A stretch of 64,000 nucleotides of DNA from Vigna angularis (GCF_016808095.1 NC_068974.1:9176001-9240000), one strand, 5' to 3'. Positions 49,560 through 61,733 are shown, counted from the first letter of the stretch. Numbers and translations: made by a program. The notes: a model not told the origin generated them from the sequence alone.

Positions 49560-51560
49560 TATAACGTCCCAATATTCAGGGTGTCATGGGTTATTAAAAA
49601 TTGAGTAAAATTTTCAAACTATGCGGAAACGTATTTTCAAAAACTCAACATTTAAACGTGCATAAAACATAATAGTTCCAAAATATTTGTCCAATGAAAA
49701 TAACGAAGAAAATAAAATGACTCCAATTAAATTGTTTCAAAGTTCAAAACTAATACCTATAAATAAAATCCCCTTTTTGTCTCCTGTCATCTCTCGAATC
49801 TATCATGATAAGCACTATCTGCAACATCATCTGCTTACGTATAACGCATTATACGATCATCGTTGATAATATCATTCACAAACACAAACATGTATGGGGT
49901 AAGCTACCGGTAAAACAATCATAATAACATGATATAAACATACTGAATAAATCAATAATAATCAAACACCTCATACATAGTAGTAATAAAAATAGGTTTC
50001 CTAATCCTCTAACATAACAATTCAATCAAACGAATTATTCGATCCTTGATCATAAATCTTCGATCCTCGACCTCTAACCCTTAATGTCATCATTAACATC
50101 TCACACATAGACTCCATGTCTATCCACTCATTAGTACCTGCTAACTACTTACTATACTCTTATAGTAACATGCTATCACATAGCGTCACCTAGAGCATCT
50201 CAACCACTATGATCACCATCATAGATACACCACCATCATGACTATCCCAGTCATGAACAACACCATGAGCATCACCATACCATAAACACCATAGCGAAAA
50301 GAATCAGTCACACTTTTGTACCCTACCTCACCGGCTGTAGATTCCCCATACAGATTCATTCGAGTAGTCCCGCAATCCAGCAAGGAACATGTAGTCCCGC
50401 CACCCAAGGACAAGGAAGACACCTTCACCCCCACACAAGGAAGGCTTAATACCCGAATAACCCTTCTAGTGCACACAAGTCAAAAGGAAGCACATATCCG
50501 CAAATAACACTAGGATTTACTAGGTATAACAAGTAGACTTTATCCTTCATTCCCATGCTCATCAATCACATACTCAGGTACATCCCAACACTCACTCATG
50601 CTCCACTCGTAATTCCAAGTCAAAATTGACCATAAACATACCCATTACTCTCATTCCTTGAGTACCACACATTCCACTACTTCCTAGGCTTGAACCATGC
50701 CCATTCTTCATCAAATTTGCCATTTTTCACCAAAATTCACTGTGATAATCGATTATCTCAGTGAAAATCACCCAGAAACATCAAGCAAGAAGGGATAATC
50801 GATTATGATAAGTGATAATCGATTATTCCCACAACCAGACTCAATATCGATGCTTAATAATCGATTATCATTAGTGATAATCGATTATCTGCAAAACAAA
50901 ACACACCCTGGATATAATTCAAGTCTGCAACCACACATGCAACAACCTTAAATCACGAGGGAACTCCCCCAAAACATCATTCATGCATTCAAGCATCACA
51001 TACCCTTGTAAACATACTCAAACAGATACATCATAACATTTGAATCATCCAAATTCAATCATTATACATATTATAACCAAAACAACACAATTATAATGCA
51101 TATGATTATTAACATACCCTTACACATACATTTGCATGGAAAACCCCAAGCTTCATAACTTTATCCTCCCTTAGCATCAAACCCTACATTGGGATAACCC
51201 AACAACCATACATACATTCATAGGGAAACCCAACACAAATATTACATAAACCCTATGCCCATGCATACATAAACCCTTGCCCAACAAGAGCAACATACAA
51301 CCATAATCATAATCATATAAACATATATCACAAAGGATTATTAATCAAAATAACCAATAACACATATAACATACAATAATTAACAAACAAAGGTAAGCTT
51401 CTCTATACCTTGGCCAATCCTAGTGCTTTATCTAACTTGAAAAATACAACAAATCCTTCCTTGCACTAAGGTTTTATGTAGTTCTTCCTCTTCTCTCCAA
51501 GAAAACGTCTCTTCTCTCCCTTAACTCTCTAATTTTCATTTTTGATTTTAGGGTAGCAAT
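49560..51560 (-). mobile_element. Degenerate LTR (minus orientation), probably same family as the solo LTRs
   Basis: At the left edge ATAACGTCCC resembles the reversed LTR end (TGTAACATCCC). Further in are the same landmarks in reverse: GGGGTAAGCTACC (49890s), the GTAGTCCCGCCA and AGGACAAGGAAGACACC zone (50370-50420), and a leader-like zone with reversed AGAAGAGACG near 51490-51515. The outer boundary is not resolved and no target duplication was found. Confidence 0.6.
50743..50890. repeat. Five palindromes around TAATCGATTA
   Basis: GATAATCGATTATC or close variants occur at about 50744, 50794, 50813, 50857 and 50876 within 150 bp of the minus-strand LTR. Confidence 0.93.
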
Positions 51561-52670
51561 ATGGAGCCCCCTTTTACTTTTCTCCTTTTTATCTTCTTTT
51601 ATTTTATCTTTATCTTTTTAATTAAAATAATATATCTCACTTATTCTACAAAATCACCAAGATTTCGTCTCTTATTTTATCTTATGTATTATTTAAAATA
51701 TCAACAACCATCAAATATTTCTAAGATTCAAGTAACCTTTCTATTTTGTTTCAAATTTTTATTTTTATTCTTTCCCTTTCTACACCCCCATAATTTAATT
51801 TCTACACCACTTAATGAGGGTAAAATGACTTTTTTGCCCTTAGGCCCAAAATATAATTAAAACTAAAAGTTTACCGTAACTCTCTTTCTTTCTAGGTGTG
51901 GGCCACACCTATTCATTCCTAATTAAAACTAAAATATGTTTGGAGCTTATGCATTGATTAGTTGAGTAACCGAAGCATATCCTCACTCACAATTTTTCCT
52001 TCACCGTATCCACTTACCCTACTGTGCATCTTCTTTCTTCTGCTGTGCATTTCCTCTACTGGATTTTCTCTCTGGCCATCACCACCTGTTGAACCTCCAT
52101 TTTCTTCATCGGTTGAACCTTCGCTTTCCTCCTTCCTCGCGGCCTCTCTTCTTCATTTTGTACACCTGAAGTTTCTCTGTTTTCCCTACATTGTGCATCC
52201 ATTTGCTGCGAGAATTGGTTCACTATCATTCTCCCACTTTATTGCCTTCGTCCCTGCAATTGTCGCCGTCGTCGCCCACTCTGCCGTTGTCGCCCCGGTT
52301 CCCGTCGTTGCCCAGCTGTCGTCGTCGTCGTTGGCACTGCACGGTAAGTTGTTCAAACCCTCTTTATCTTGTTGGTATATTGGTTGAGACTGGTATATTT
52401 GTTGAGACTTGGTGCAATAAGAAAAATCTGCTCTCTACGTTTTGCTTCCTGATTGTAAATTATTGAATGAACAGTGGAAGAAGGTTGGTTGGGTGTTCAG
52501 AAAAACTGAGTCATAAATAGATTAGGAAGCCAATGTATGTTTGGCATTAATTTTATTAATAATGTTCAACTTCGCTACTGAAATTTGCAGCTAATTAGTG
52601 TGGATCAAGTGGAAAGAACATTGATCAAAATGCAGAGAAAATTACAAACCATTTCAAGACACAACTGTTA
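51561..52670. other. Pyrimidine-rich open region, unidentified
   Basis: The plus frame 51962-52387 is open for 141 codons and much less AT-rich than its neighbours (CGTCGTCGTCG near 52320), with C/T-rich content. A GTAAGT donor follows at 52345. It could be the 5' exon or leader of a gene interrupted by the Copia element at 52676, but the translation (Ser/Leu/Pro/Val-rich) has no recognisable domain. Confidence 0.35.
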
Positions 52671-52675
52671 AAGTC

Positions 52676-53166
52676 TGTTGTTGGAACAATTTTCCAATAA
52701 CTTAGGGAAACAAGATGAACAACAATGTAGACTTGATATAATCTTCTAGGCGTGAATACACACTTTCCTAAAAGCAATATTTCGTCCCTTATAAGAGTGA
52801 AGGGGACCACGAAATCCGCTTTTGAGATACAAAGAAAAAATACAACGATGATATACACTCTTAGTATTAACGTTAAACAAGAATATGATTCTCAGGAATT
52901 GATTTGTGTGTTAAGAGAATGAGCGAATTAATTTCATTAGAGCACAAGATCCCTTTATATAGATGTTGATCAAGCATCTTTCAAATCCAAGAGATACCAG
53001 ATTCTGATTAGTTACATTTCTTGATTGTAACTTTTCATGAATGGTTGTAACTCTTCATGAATAACAACTTTTCTAACTAGTTACATTTCTTGATTATAAC
53101 TTTTCATGAATGGTTATAACTCTTCATGAATCTGAAAACTGTCTCTAATACTCTTAAATTTCAACA
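52676..53166 (-). repeat. 3' LTR of the deleted Copia element
   Basis: On the minus strand it begins TGTTGAAATTTAAGAG next to the polypurine tract and ends TTCCAACA. A TATA box (CTATATAAAGG, minus) lies near 52955. Confidence 0.9.
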
Positions 53167-53182
53167 ATCCTCCACCATTTAA
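53167..53182 (-). other. Polypurine tract
   Basis: The minus strand reads AAATGGTGGAGGAT directly before the LTR. Confidence 0.85.
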
Positions 53183-53689
53183 GAGTATTGTATAATTACT
53201 TAACACAAACATCAATTTAATAATTGCAATCTTACACATAAATGAAAGTGTACATAGACTTGAACTTTCACTTAGTAGAATACACATTCCAGGAATTCGA
53301 ATTTTATTGGTGTCGAAATGATTGAACCAACATAATACATAATGAAATCTTGAAGATACTCTACATATAAGATAAATTACATATTCTTGTTATACTTGAC
53401 ACAATAGGGCCATGCGTCCATATCTATTCATAAGTGCAACAAAGTCATGCCCCCTTGACTTCTTGAAGCGGCCAAACTTCGAACTTACATAGGTTGATTT
53501 CTTAGGTAAACATGTTCCTGTGACAAAACATAAATTCAAGAAATCAACTAAGAATTAGTCAACCTCCTAAGCATCACAAATCTAAAGCACTCTTGAAATA
53601 ATTATTTGTGCTTTCAATCATCAAATAAGAGATTTAATCTTATTGAACTTAAGACTCAATGTCATATTAAGCGTTAAGTTAAGATTCCC

Positions 53690-54520
53690 TTACTTGTGAT
53701 TAATTGTGGGCTCCATTCCTATTCTAATTGTCATTCTGAAAATGGAATCTTTAGCCAATGCCTTAGTAAATCCATCAGCTAAATTTAACTTTGTTCGTAC
53801 GAAATCTACTGTAATAATTCCATCTTTGATGAGTCCTTGGACATAACTATGTCTCACACCAATATGTCTTGATTTGCCATTGTATACTTGACTATAAGCC
53901 TTTGCCAATGTTACAGCATTGTCACAATGTATTGCTATTGGTGATATTGGTTTTGGTAACAATGGTATTTCGAACATGAGATTCCTCAACCATTAGGCTT
54001 CCTTTCATGCCGAGGCTAGAGCTATAAACTCTGAAGCCATAGTGGAATTTGTAATGCAAGTTTGTTTCTTGGACGACCAAGAAATTACACCTCCCCCAAG
54101 GAGGAAAATCCAACCACTAGTTGAAGAGTGATCTTCTGCATTTGTAATCCAACTTGCATCAGAATATCCTTCAAAAACTGAAGGATAACCACTATATGTT
54201 AATCCATAATTAATAGTTTTCTTTAAATACTTAAGTACTCGACGTACTGCTTGCCAATGTGATAGACTAGGGTTACTAGTATATCTACTCAATTTGCTTA
54301 CTGCAAAAGAAATATCTGGCCTTGTACTTGTTATTGCATACATTAAACATCCTATTACCCTTGCATATTCCAGTTGTGAAACTGCTTTACCACAATTAGG
54401 TAATATCTTTAAACTAGGATCCATAGGGGTTGAAGCAAGAGAGCATTCATAATTGTTGAATTTCTTGAGTACTTTCTCAATGTAATGAGATTGAGACAAT
54501 TAATTTCTCATTTTCTCTCT
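53690..54520 (-). pseudogene. Copia RT C-terminus and RNase H
   Basis: Minus-strand frames contain SQSHYIEKVLKKFN, YARVIGCLMYAITSTRPDIS, YSDASWITNAEDHSSTSGW and SSKKQTCI (54005-54499), then after a frameshift IHCDNAVTLAKAYSQVYNGK, SRHIGVRHSYVQGLI and LADGFTKAL (53690-53940). These are the RT tail and RNase H. Confidence 0.9.
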
Positions 54521-54610
54521 TAATCTTTATACCCAGCATAACATCTGCTTCTCCCATATCCTTCATAGAGAAATAAGATGATAGAAATGTTTTGGTCAAA
54601 TTAACTTGAT

Positions 54611-54898
54611 CTAAATTTGTTCCAAAATTAGCATATCATCAACATATAAGCAGATTATGACACCATTACCATTGTCATCAAATTTACAATAATTAACATG
54701 CCCAAGACGAAAATGCCATAAAGAAGAATCATGATTCACAACATAAACAAAGTCTTTCACATTATTTATTACACTTAGTTTGAACATATTATTACAAAGA
54801 TATCCTAGTCCAACAAATACACCACCCTTGGATAATATGAATTTATCATATTCAAATACCAATTTAAATCCCAACCAATTCAAGATTACTCCAGACAC
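54611..54898 (-). pseudogene. Gag-pre-integrase fused to the RT YVDD block by deletion
   Basis: The frame runs from FEYDKFILSKGGVFVGLGYL and SSLWHFRLGHVNY (pre-integrase, His-containing) directly into NGNGVIICLYVDDMLI (the RT active-site region). The whole integrase and the N-terminal RT are missing at about 54680. Confidence 0.88.
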
Positions 54899-54972
54899 TA
54901 AATTTATTCTTAATTTTGGAGCATATAAAACATCTCTTAAAACAAGTGATTTTTCAGAACTAAGTAATAATT

Positions 54973-55843
54973 CTACTTGTCCAACACTGACTCGCCTTGA
55001 CCTTTTTTACCGCCATTCTTGGCCATCTTCCTTTTCCAGATTGTGCAATCCCTCTTTAAATGACCAAGCTTGCCACATTCCCAACAATTTGCTTGTTGAC
55101 TTTCTTTACCAAAATTTGTCTTTTTGTTCATCTTTCCTTTATGGAAATTATGAGGTCTTTTCTTGTTATTTGGTATTGTTTTTGTTTTTTCATCTTCCAT
55201 CATATTAATAGTAGAAGAATTAGGATGATTGGAATCCTTTTGACCATCTTGGAGACGAATCCCTTCTTCTATTCGAAGATGAAGAGCCAATTGTTCAACA
55301 TTCATATCATCTTTATTATGTTTTAGAGAATTTCTAACATCTTTTCAATTTGGTGGTAGTTTGTCAATTATAGAAGAAACAATGAATGTCTCATCCATTG
55401 CAATATTATGTTGCTTGAAACTTCCTAGGATTCTTTGGATTTCATGAAACTGTTCCATTATTGGTCTAGCATCAATCATTTTGTAATTATTAAAATTACT
55501 AACCAGGAATTTCTTGCTTGATGCATCTTCAAAAATGTATTTGCTTTCAAGTTGATCCCAAAGTTCTTTTGCAGAATCCACATACTGATATATGTCAAAT
55601 AAAGGATCAGACATACCATTCAGAATGTGACCACGACAAACATAATCATCATTCTCCCATTTGTTCCTTTTCCGTTGTTCCTCCATCGTTTTCGCTTTCT
55701 TTGGGTTGGGGAGAACTTAGAACATATGCCACGTTTAGAGCCGAGAGAAGGAAATGCATCTTCTTTTGCCATCGTCGGAAACCAACGCCTTCAAACTTGT
55801 CTAATTTGTGAAAGTTTGCAGACATCTCACGAATTGTTGTCAT
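54973..55843 (-). pseudogene. Copia gag with zinc knuckle
   Basis: The frame from 55843 starts MTTIREMSANFHKLDKF and GFRRWQKKMHFLLSAL. It shifts frame near 55690 and continues LFDIYQYVDSAKELWDQLES and IMEQFHEIQRI. Another break at about 55345 leads to the basic C-terminal part with an intact knuckle CWECGKLGHLKRDC (about 55060-55100). Confidence 0.9.
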
Positions 55844-55868
55844 CTTAGAGAAAATATTGCTTTTAGAC

Positions 55869-56356
55869 TGTTGGAATAATTTTCCAATAACTTAGGGAAA
55901 CAAGATGAACAACAATGTAGACTTGATATAATCTTCTAGGCGTGAATACACACTTTCCTAAAAGCAATATTTCGTCCCTTATAAGAGTGAAGGGGACCAC
56001 GAAATCCGCTTTTGAGATACAAAGAAGAAATACAACGATGATACACACTCTTAGTATTAACGTTAAACAAGAATATGATTCTCAGGAATTGATTTGTGTG
56101 TTAAGAGAATGAGCGAATTAATTTCAGTAGAGCACATGATCCCTTTATATAGATGTTGATCAGGCATCTTTCAAATCCAAGAGATACCAGATTCTGTTTA
56201 GTTACATTTCTTGATTGTAACTTTTCATGAATGGTTGTAGCTCTTAATGAATAACAACTTTTCTTACTAGTTACATTTTTTGATTGTAACTTTTCATGAA
56301 TGGTTTTAACTCTTCATGAATCTGAAAACTGTCTCTAATACTCTTAAATTCCAACC
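55869..56356 (-). repeat. 5' LTR of the deleted Copia element
   Basis: Matches 52676-53166 over its whole length and carries the same TATA box (near 56150, minus). Its outermost base is C where the partner has A. Confidence 0.9.
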
Positions 56357-57556
56357 GTCTGCAATACAAATAAAATGATGTAGTTTTATTCTTTTATGTT
56401 ATGCTACATTTACTAACTACAACAAGTTTACAAACACTTCTTGTAGGTTAATTTATCAATTCATAAATTGTAGATTATAAGTTTATAGGCTAATAGTTAA
56501 TTTATTAGCTAAATACCCGTGACATTATTTACCAACCAATTTTGTTAAATACATCTTATAAGCTAGTCAAATAAGTTACTGCTAACTTATTGATTTTGTT
56601 ATAAATATATTCTAACTATTTTTGTCGTGGTAATTTTCTTGATTTATATAAAAAATGGATTTTCTAAATTATTTTTAATTTATTGAGGATGGTGTTCGCA
56701 TTTTGAATAAAATTAGAGATACTTTTAGAATAATACATTACACTTAGTAGAATTTGTAGTTAAACTAACTTACATGACTAAACAAAGAGTTAAGTGAATT
56801 ATTTTCTTATATTATTTTAGTTTAGTGGAAGTACTATTTTGTGAAGTGTTAAAGTGAGTAACTGTTAACTATTAAATGTTTTATTTTACGTACGTTAACC
56901 TTGTTATAATAATTTCATATCTCTAACAATGGATTAATATAACACTAATTAATCAATTATTTATAATAGCCTTCTATAAATAATAACAACAATAAACAAT
57001 AATATAAATAATAGTAATCTTTTATTTTTATCAATTAAAATATTTTTTTAATCTATTAAATCTATCAAAATTTACTCTTTAACTTTCATAAACCTTCATC
57101 TCAAATGCTCTTCATTTTTCATCATCCTTTTCTTAATCCACCTTCCAATCCAACCACAGGCTAAGAGTTATGCTTAGCTAGCTGAGGAAGACATAGTGTG
57201 GCATGGTCAAAACAAGATATTGATGTTTTGGAACTCATATATATATGAGTGGTTGTAAGAGTTTAGATATTTTGAAACATTTGTCGTGTTTATGATATGA
57301 AAATGATAGTTATCATCAATAATAATAAGTTCTTATAACTATGTTGTTTGCTTGAATATATTGTTTGCTTGAATATATTGCATGTTATATATGTAATTAT
57401 TTATTTGCTTGAATATATATTGTTGTTGACAATTAGTCTTAGTTTCCCATTTGAGATTCAATACAAAAATTATTTACTATCTCTAGATTTTTTGAACAAA
57501 CATACTTTTTATAAATGAATAGAGGAGATGATAATAATAATTTACAAGTATTGAAT
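56357..57556. other. AT-rich intergenic region
   Basis: No gene recognised. A small repeat of TGTTTGCTTGAATATATTG occurs at 57345-57430. Confidence 0.6.
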
Positions 57557-57584
57557 CTTAAATTGTCCGGTTGGACAATTTAAG
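57557..57584. repeat. Perfect 12-bp inverted repeat
   Basis: CTTAAATTGTCC, spacer GGTT, GGACAATTTAAG. There is no T-run after it, so terminator function is not suggested. It sits at the left edge of the foldback MITE. Confidence 0.9.
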
Positions 57585-57832
57585 AAGAGTAATAACTTTT
57601 TCATAGTTTATTAATACATATCAATTTTAATATACATGTCTTAAATTTCATGAAATTTTGCAGTTGTGTTTTGTATTGATCTTCGGGTGCATATTTGATT
57701 GTGATTTATAATCACTTTCATTTCGTGTAACCTGAAGACTAATACGAAATGCTGGCAAAATTTCGTGAAATTTAAGATATGTGGTTTAAAATTGATATGT
57801 TTAATAAACTAAAAAAAGTGAATCTTCTTGAA
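57577..57832. mobile_element. Foldback MITE
   Basis: The left arm (about 57580-57663) and right arm (about 57753-57832) are imperfect inverted repeats: AGTTTATTAATACATATCAA against the reverse of TTGATATGTTTAATAAACT, and AAATTTCATGAAATTTTGC against the reverse of GCAAAATTTCGTGAAATTT. The pairing continues inward (GTATTGATCTTCGG with the reverse of CCTGAAGACTAATAC), leaving a loop of about 35 bases. No coding. Confidence 0.8.
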
Positions 57833-57904
57833 TGGGATAAGGTCACACCTTGAATACAAACACGAACAAAGTAATCATTCAAGATTATTGAAATTGTGTA
57901 AACC

Positions 57905-58030
57905 ATTTCAGTAAACATGCATACGGATTGAGGGTAGATGAATTTACCACGCATCAGCACTGAGTACGAGGGAGGGGTAGAAGAATTTATAGAGTTTGCG
58001 CAATGTAATGCAAGTACAAGTGGTGATGAT
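57905..58030 (+). pseudogene. CACTA transposase-associated domain fragment
   Basis: Plus-strand MNLPRISTEYEGGVEEFIEF then AQCNAST matches the N-terminal transposase-associated domain of TNP2-like proteins. A stop follows, and a Tyr/Glu-coding segment (AGTCCTACACCGAAGA) is repeated three times before the Ulp1 exons. Confidence 0.6.
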
Positions 58031-58148
58031 GAAGTCTTACACTGAAGAAGACTCATTTATCTAATGACGAAGTCCTACACCGAAGATGATGAATTTATAG
58101 AGTTTACTTCTAATTGACGTTATAACAACCATTTTTTCATGTAATAAC

Positions 58149-59276
58149 AGATAGGTCAAGAGGGAAGTCCTACACCGAAGAATACTCATTTATCTGAGGA
58201 CGACCCTCTTGGTGCATTAGACGAACTTGCTAAAATCATTTCAGATGCACCGATGAATGTACACTTGGATTCTACTACATTTGGAAGAGAAGCTCAGATC
58301 CCATTGTACTTGCTTCATCAAGATGTTAGGGAGCTTGCGTCGGGGAGAGAAGAAATTAATATTACACTCATTCAGCTGTGGATGACGTAAGTTTATGAGA
58401 ACTTTTTTATATAATTATTTTTTATCAAGTTACTTATATCAGATTATTTCTTCATTTTAGGTATATGTTTGATGTTAGTAACAAGAAGGGGTTCAACGAT
58501 GTATATGGGTTCATTGACCCCTCTATGAACAAACATACATCACCACCTGCTTTGGAATGGGGAAGGAGATATATTTTCTCCCTTATATACTTGGGTAAGT
58601 GAAGTTTATTAACTTTAAAGTTTCATTTATTAATTTTGGTATATGACAGTTAAGTTATTACCAATTTTAGGTGTCATTGGCAGCTACTTTTGATCTCCAT
58701 ACCGGAGAACACTGTTGTCTGGTTTTGTTTATTGCACAAGTCTCCTCCCAGCCCTTAGACATGTAGTAGATTAGTAAGAACCTCAATGTTTCAACTTTCT
58801 TTGTTATGTAAATGTATGCTAAAGCAAGCTTTTTTAATAGTTCCCTTGCAACACATATGATGTTATCTGGGAGATCTACTACTACAACTAAAAAGCTTGC
58901 ATGGGTTGCTCTTAAGGTTTGATATTTTAGTCCATACTTTGTAACATTTGGTTCCATTCAAATGATGTTACTTAACATTTTATAATTATGATGATATATT
59001 GTAGTGTAATAGACAAATGGGGTCATATGAATGTGGTTACTACGTCATGTTTTGGATGATGACCATTATTCGTGCATATTACATTAGTAGATGGCAAACG
59101 ATAGTATTTAGGTTTGAATTTTATTTTCTCTATAGTTTAGATTTTATATACACTAATTGAAATCATTGTGTTTTATGCAGAGATTCAATAGGACTGCTCC
59201 AATTCCAGAGAAGTCGCTTCAACTCGTGAGGAAAACACTGGCTAAATATGTAATTCAATTATATAATAGTATGTAG
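58149..59276 (+). pseudogene. CACTA-borne Ulp1-type protease, frameshifted
   Basis: Plus-strand exons are: 58149-58386 (DDPLGALDELAKIISDAP, EAQIPLYLLHQDVRELASG, LIQLWMT); 58461-58595 (YMFDVSNKKGFNDVYGFIDP, then a frameshift); from 58671 (CHWQLLLISIPENTVVWF, catalytic His); about 58851-58917 (KKLAWVALK); from about 59005 (CNRQMGSYECGYYVMFWMMT, catalytic Gln and Cys kept); and to 59276 (KSLQLVRKTLAKYVIQLYNS, stop). It keeps the active-site Cys better than element B, but the frameshift near 58540 disables it. Confidence 0.8.
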
Positions 59277-59585
59277 TAGATATTAGGATATAGTAAGTTC
59301 TAAGTTTATGTTTCTAAGTTGTTTTTTACTTTTCTATATTATTATTAGTTTAACTTTGTACATTGCATTGATTTATGCTTCAAACTTGATTTATGATTAC
59401 ATTGGATTGATTTATTCTTCTAAGAAGTTGATTTATGATTCCATTGAATGTATTTATGTTTTAATATAATTTTCATTAAAAATATACGTTGCTGGATTAT
59501 TCTGGACTGTTCTGGCTGTAAATATATATGCATGTATGTTTTTGTAGTTGGGAATGTAGCAGAAACAAACCTCATATTAATAAAA
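59277..59585. other. Spacer between the Ulp1 pseudogene and the terminal array
   Basis: Probably 3' untranslated part of the transposon gene. No coding recognised. Confidence 0.5.
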
Positions 59586-59589
59586 AAAC

Positions 59590-59993
59590 AAGGCAATATG
59601 CCTCGGTTGAGGTCATAACCGAGGTAGAAAAGCCCCCTATGGCCTCAGTTAAGGTCAAACCCGATGCATAAAGGCTAGCGGATGAAAAAAAAACAAAAAT
59701 GGACTCTACTACCTCGGTTAAGGTCAAAACCGAGGCAGTAGAGTAGGACATACTGCCTCGGTTTAGTAGGAACCGAGGCATAAAGTCCTACGAAAAAAAA
59801 TAAAAAAAAATAAAAACATCTACTGCTTCGGTTAAGGATGAACTGAGGAAGTATCTTACCCTTTTATGCCTCGGTTCCCACCCGAAGCAAAAAGCAGTAG
59901 ACTTTTTTTTGCCTCGCCTGGATATGCTTCGGTTCGGGAACCGCTGCCTATGGGCAAATATAACCGTTGTCGTTTCCCCTGACTGCACTAGTG
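59590..59993. repeat. Subterminal repeat array and terminus of CACTA element D
   Basis: About a dozen GCCTCGGTT / AACCGAGGC words lie in inverted pairs (for example 59599-59625, 59710-59735, 59754-59778), ending at CACTAGTG. Confidence 0.85.
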
Positions 59994-60235
59994 TATATTC
60001 ATTAAGAGGTTATTAACCCCTATATAAATATATAAGTCTGCAACATATTTTAGTAAATATGGACTGCTAATTCTAAGAGATAGATCCCTGTGATTACGAG
60101 ATCAATCAAACATAAATGAACCTAATAAAGGCAGCACATAATTGTTACAAAAAGTACAACACATCAAATATAAAACTTCCTAAAATACACCATGCCAATC
60201 TCTATCACGTCAATCACGGTTTCTGACACTCCCCC

Positions 60236-61733
60236 TCAAGCTGGTGAATAGGTGTTTTCCACTCCTAGCTTGGATATGATTCCTTCAAAGTTAATGCAGT
60301 TTAGGCCCTTAGTGAGTATGTCTGCAAATTGGTTCTGGGTGGATACATATGGTGTGCAAATCATGCTACTGTCTAGTTTTTCCTTGATAAAGTGTCTATC
60401 AAATTCAATATGTTTAGTTCTATCATGTTGCACCGGGTTGTGGGCTATGCTAATTGTAGATTTATTGTCACAATATAACCTTATAGGTCCATCCTACTTT
60501 ATCCTCAAGTCTTCTAATATAATCTTCAGCCATAGAAGTTCACATATTCCGTGAGCCATTGCTCGAAATTCTGCTTCACCACTTGATCTAGCCACTACAC
60601 TCTATTTTTTACTCTTCCAAGTCATTAAGTTTCCACCAAGGAAGGTGCAGTATCCCGTGGTTGATCTCCTATCTACCATTGACCCCGCATAGTCCGCATC
60701 TGTATATGCTTCAAGACTTACACTCTTGTTCCGTTTGAACAAAATCCCTCTTCTAGAGGTCCCTTTCAAGTACTGGACGATTCTAAGGGCAACTTGTAAA
60801 TGTGCTTCCTTTGGTTGGTGCATAAACTGGCTGACTAGACTCACAACAAACGCAATCTCTGGTCTAGTGTGAGATAAATAAATAAGCCTGCCCACAAGTC
60901 TTTGATACATTTTCTTGTCCACAACAATATCCTCCTCTATACTTCCCTATTTTATATTTGGATCAACTGGGGTGCTTGCTGGTCTGCAGCCTGTCTTCCC
61001 TGTTTCTTTAAGCAAGTTAGTAATATACTTTTGTTGAGATATGAAGATTCCTTTCTTGGAATGAGCCACTTCGATTCCTAAAAAATATTTAAGCCTCCCT
61101 AGTGTCTTGATCTCAAATTTAGTGGCAAGGCATTCTCTTAACACTTGTTGTTCCTTTTTGTCATCTCCACTTACTATAATGTCATCTACATATACTAATA
61201 GAATTGTTACTCCCCCTGAAACTGAATGTTTGATAAATAATGTGTGATCCCCTTGGCTTTGTAGCCCAGACCTATCATAACTTTGGTAAATTTTCCAAAC
61301 CATGCTCTTGGGGATTGTTTCAGTCCATATAGAGTCTTTCTTAATTTGCAAACAGTTCCAGCAGCAACCTGTCCATTGTAACCAGGGGCAACTCCATGTA
61401 TATTTCTTCTTCAAGGTCTCCATGTAGAAAAGCATTCTTCACATCAAACTGTTGCAGATCCCAATCATTATTTGCTGCTAGTGACAATATTACTCTGACC
61501 GTGTTCATCTTAGCAACCAGGGCAAATGTCTCCAAGTAATCAACTCCATAGGTTTGAGTGAAGCCTTTGGCCACCAACCTTGCCTTGTAACGTTCGATGG
61601 TCCCATCCGCCCTATACATTATTGCATATACCCACTTACACCCTATTGGTTTTTTTCCAAGAGGTAGGGTGACAAGTTCCCAGGTCCTATTTTTGTTTAA
61701 CGCCTCCATTTCCACATCAATGGCATGTTTCAT
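60236..61733 (-). pseudogene. Copia RT and RNase H
   Basis: [50 protein letters not shown] and [18 protein letters not shown] (61341-61733), a frame break, then the active site LLVYVDDIIVSGDD and KYFLGIEVAHSKKGIFISQQ (60947-61260). RNase H: YQRLVGRLIYLSHTRPEIAF, YTDADYAGSMVDRRSTTGYC (60602-60922) and KHIEFDRHFIKEKL, NQFADILTKGL (60236-60433). At least two frameshifts interrupt it. Confidence 0.9.

Larger units (their letters stand above)
52676..56356 (-). mobile_element. Internally deleted Copia element with both LTRs
   Basis: Two LTRs of about 490 bp (52676-53166 and 55869-56356) bound a 2.7-kb interior in minus orientation. By eye the LTRs differ at about fifteen positions. Gag is present, integrase and most of RT are deleted, and RNase H is kept. 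It is a non-autonomous, fairly recent copy. Both outer flanks contain GTCTG next to the LTR edge, but a clean 5-bp duplication is not certain. Confidence 0.9.
57840..59993 (+). mobile_element. CACTA-type element D, 3' part
   Basis: In plus orientation it holds a transposase-associated fragment (57905-58030), Ulp1 exons (58149-59276), a CCGAGGC subterminal array (59590-59960) and a terminus TGCACTAGTG at 59993. Order and repeat vocabulary match element B. No left terminus was found; the foldback MITE abuts it. Confidence 0.75.

Noticed and set aside
52191..52466. Second plus frame within 51962-52466
   Set aside because: Shadow frame of the same pyrimidine-rich stretch. No evidence favours either as coding.
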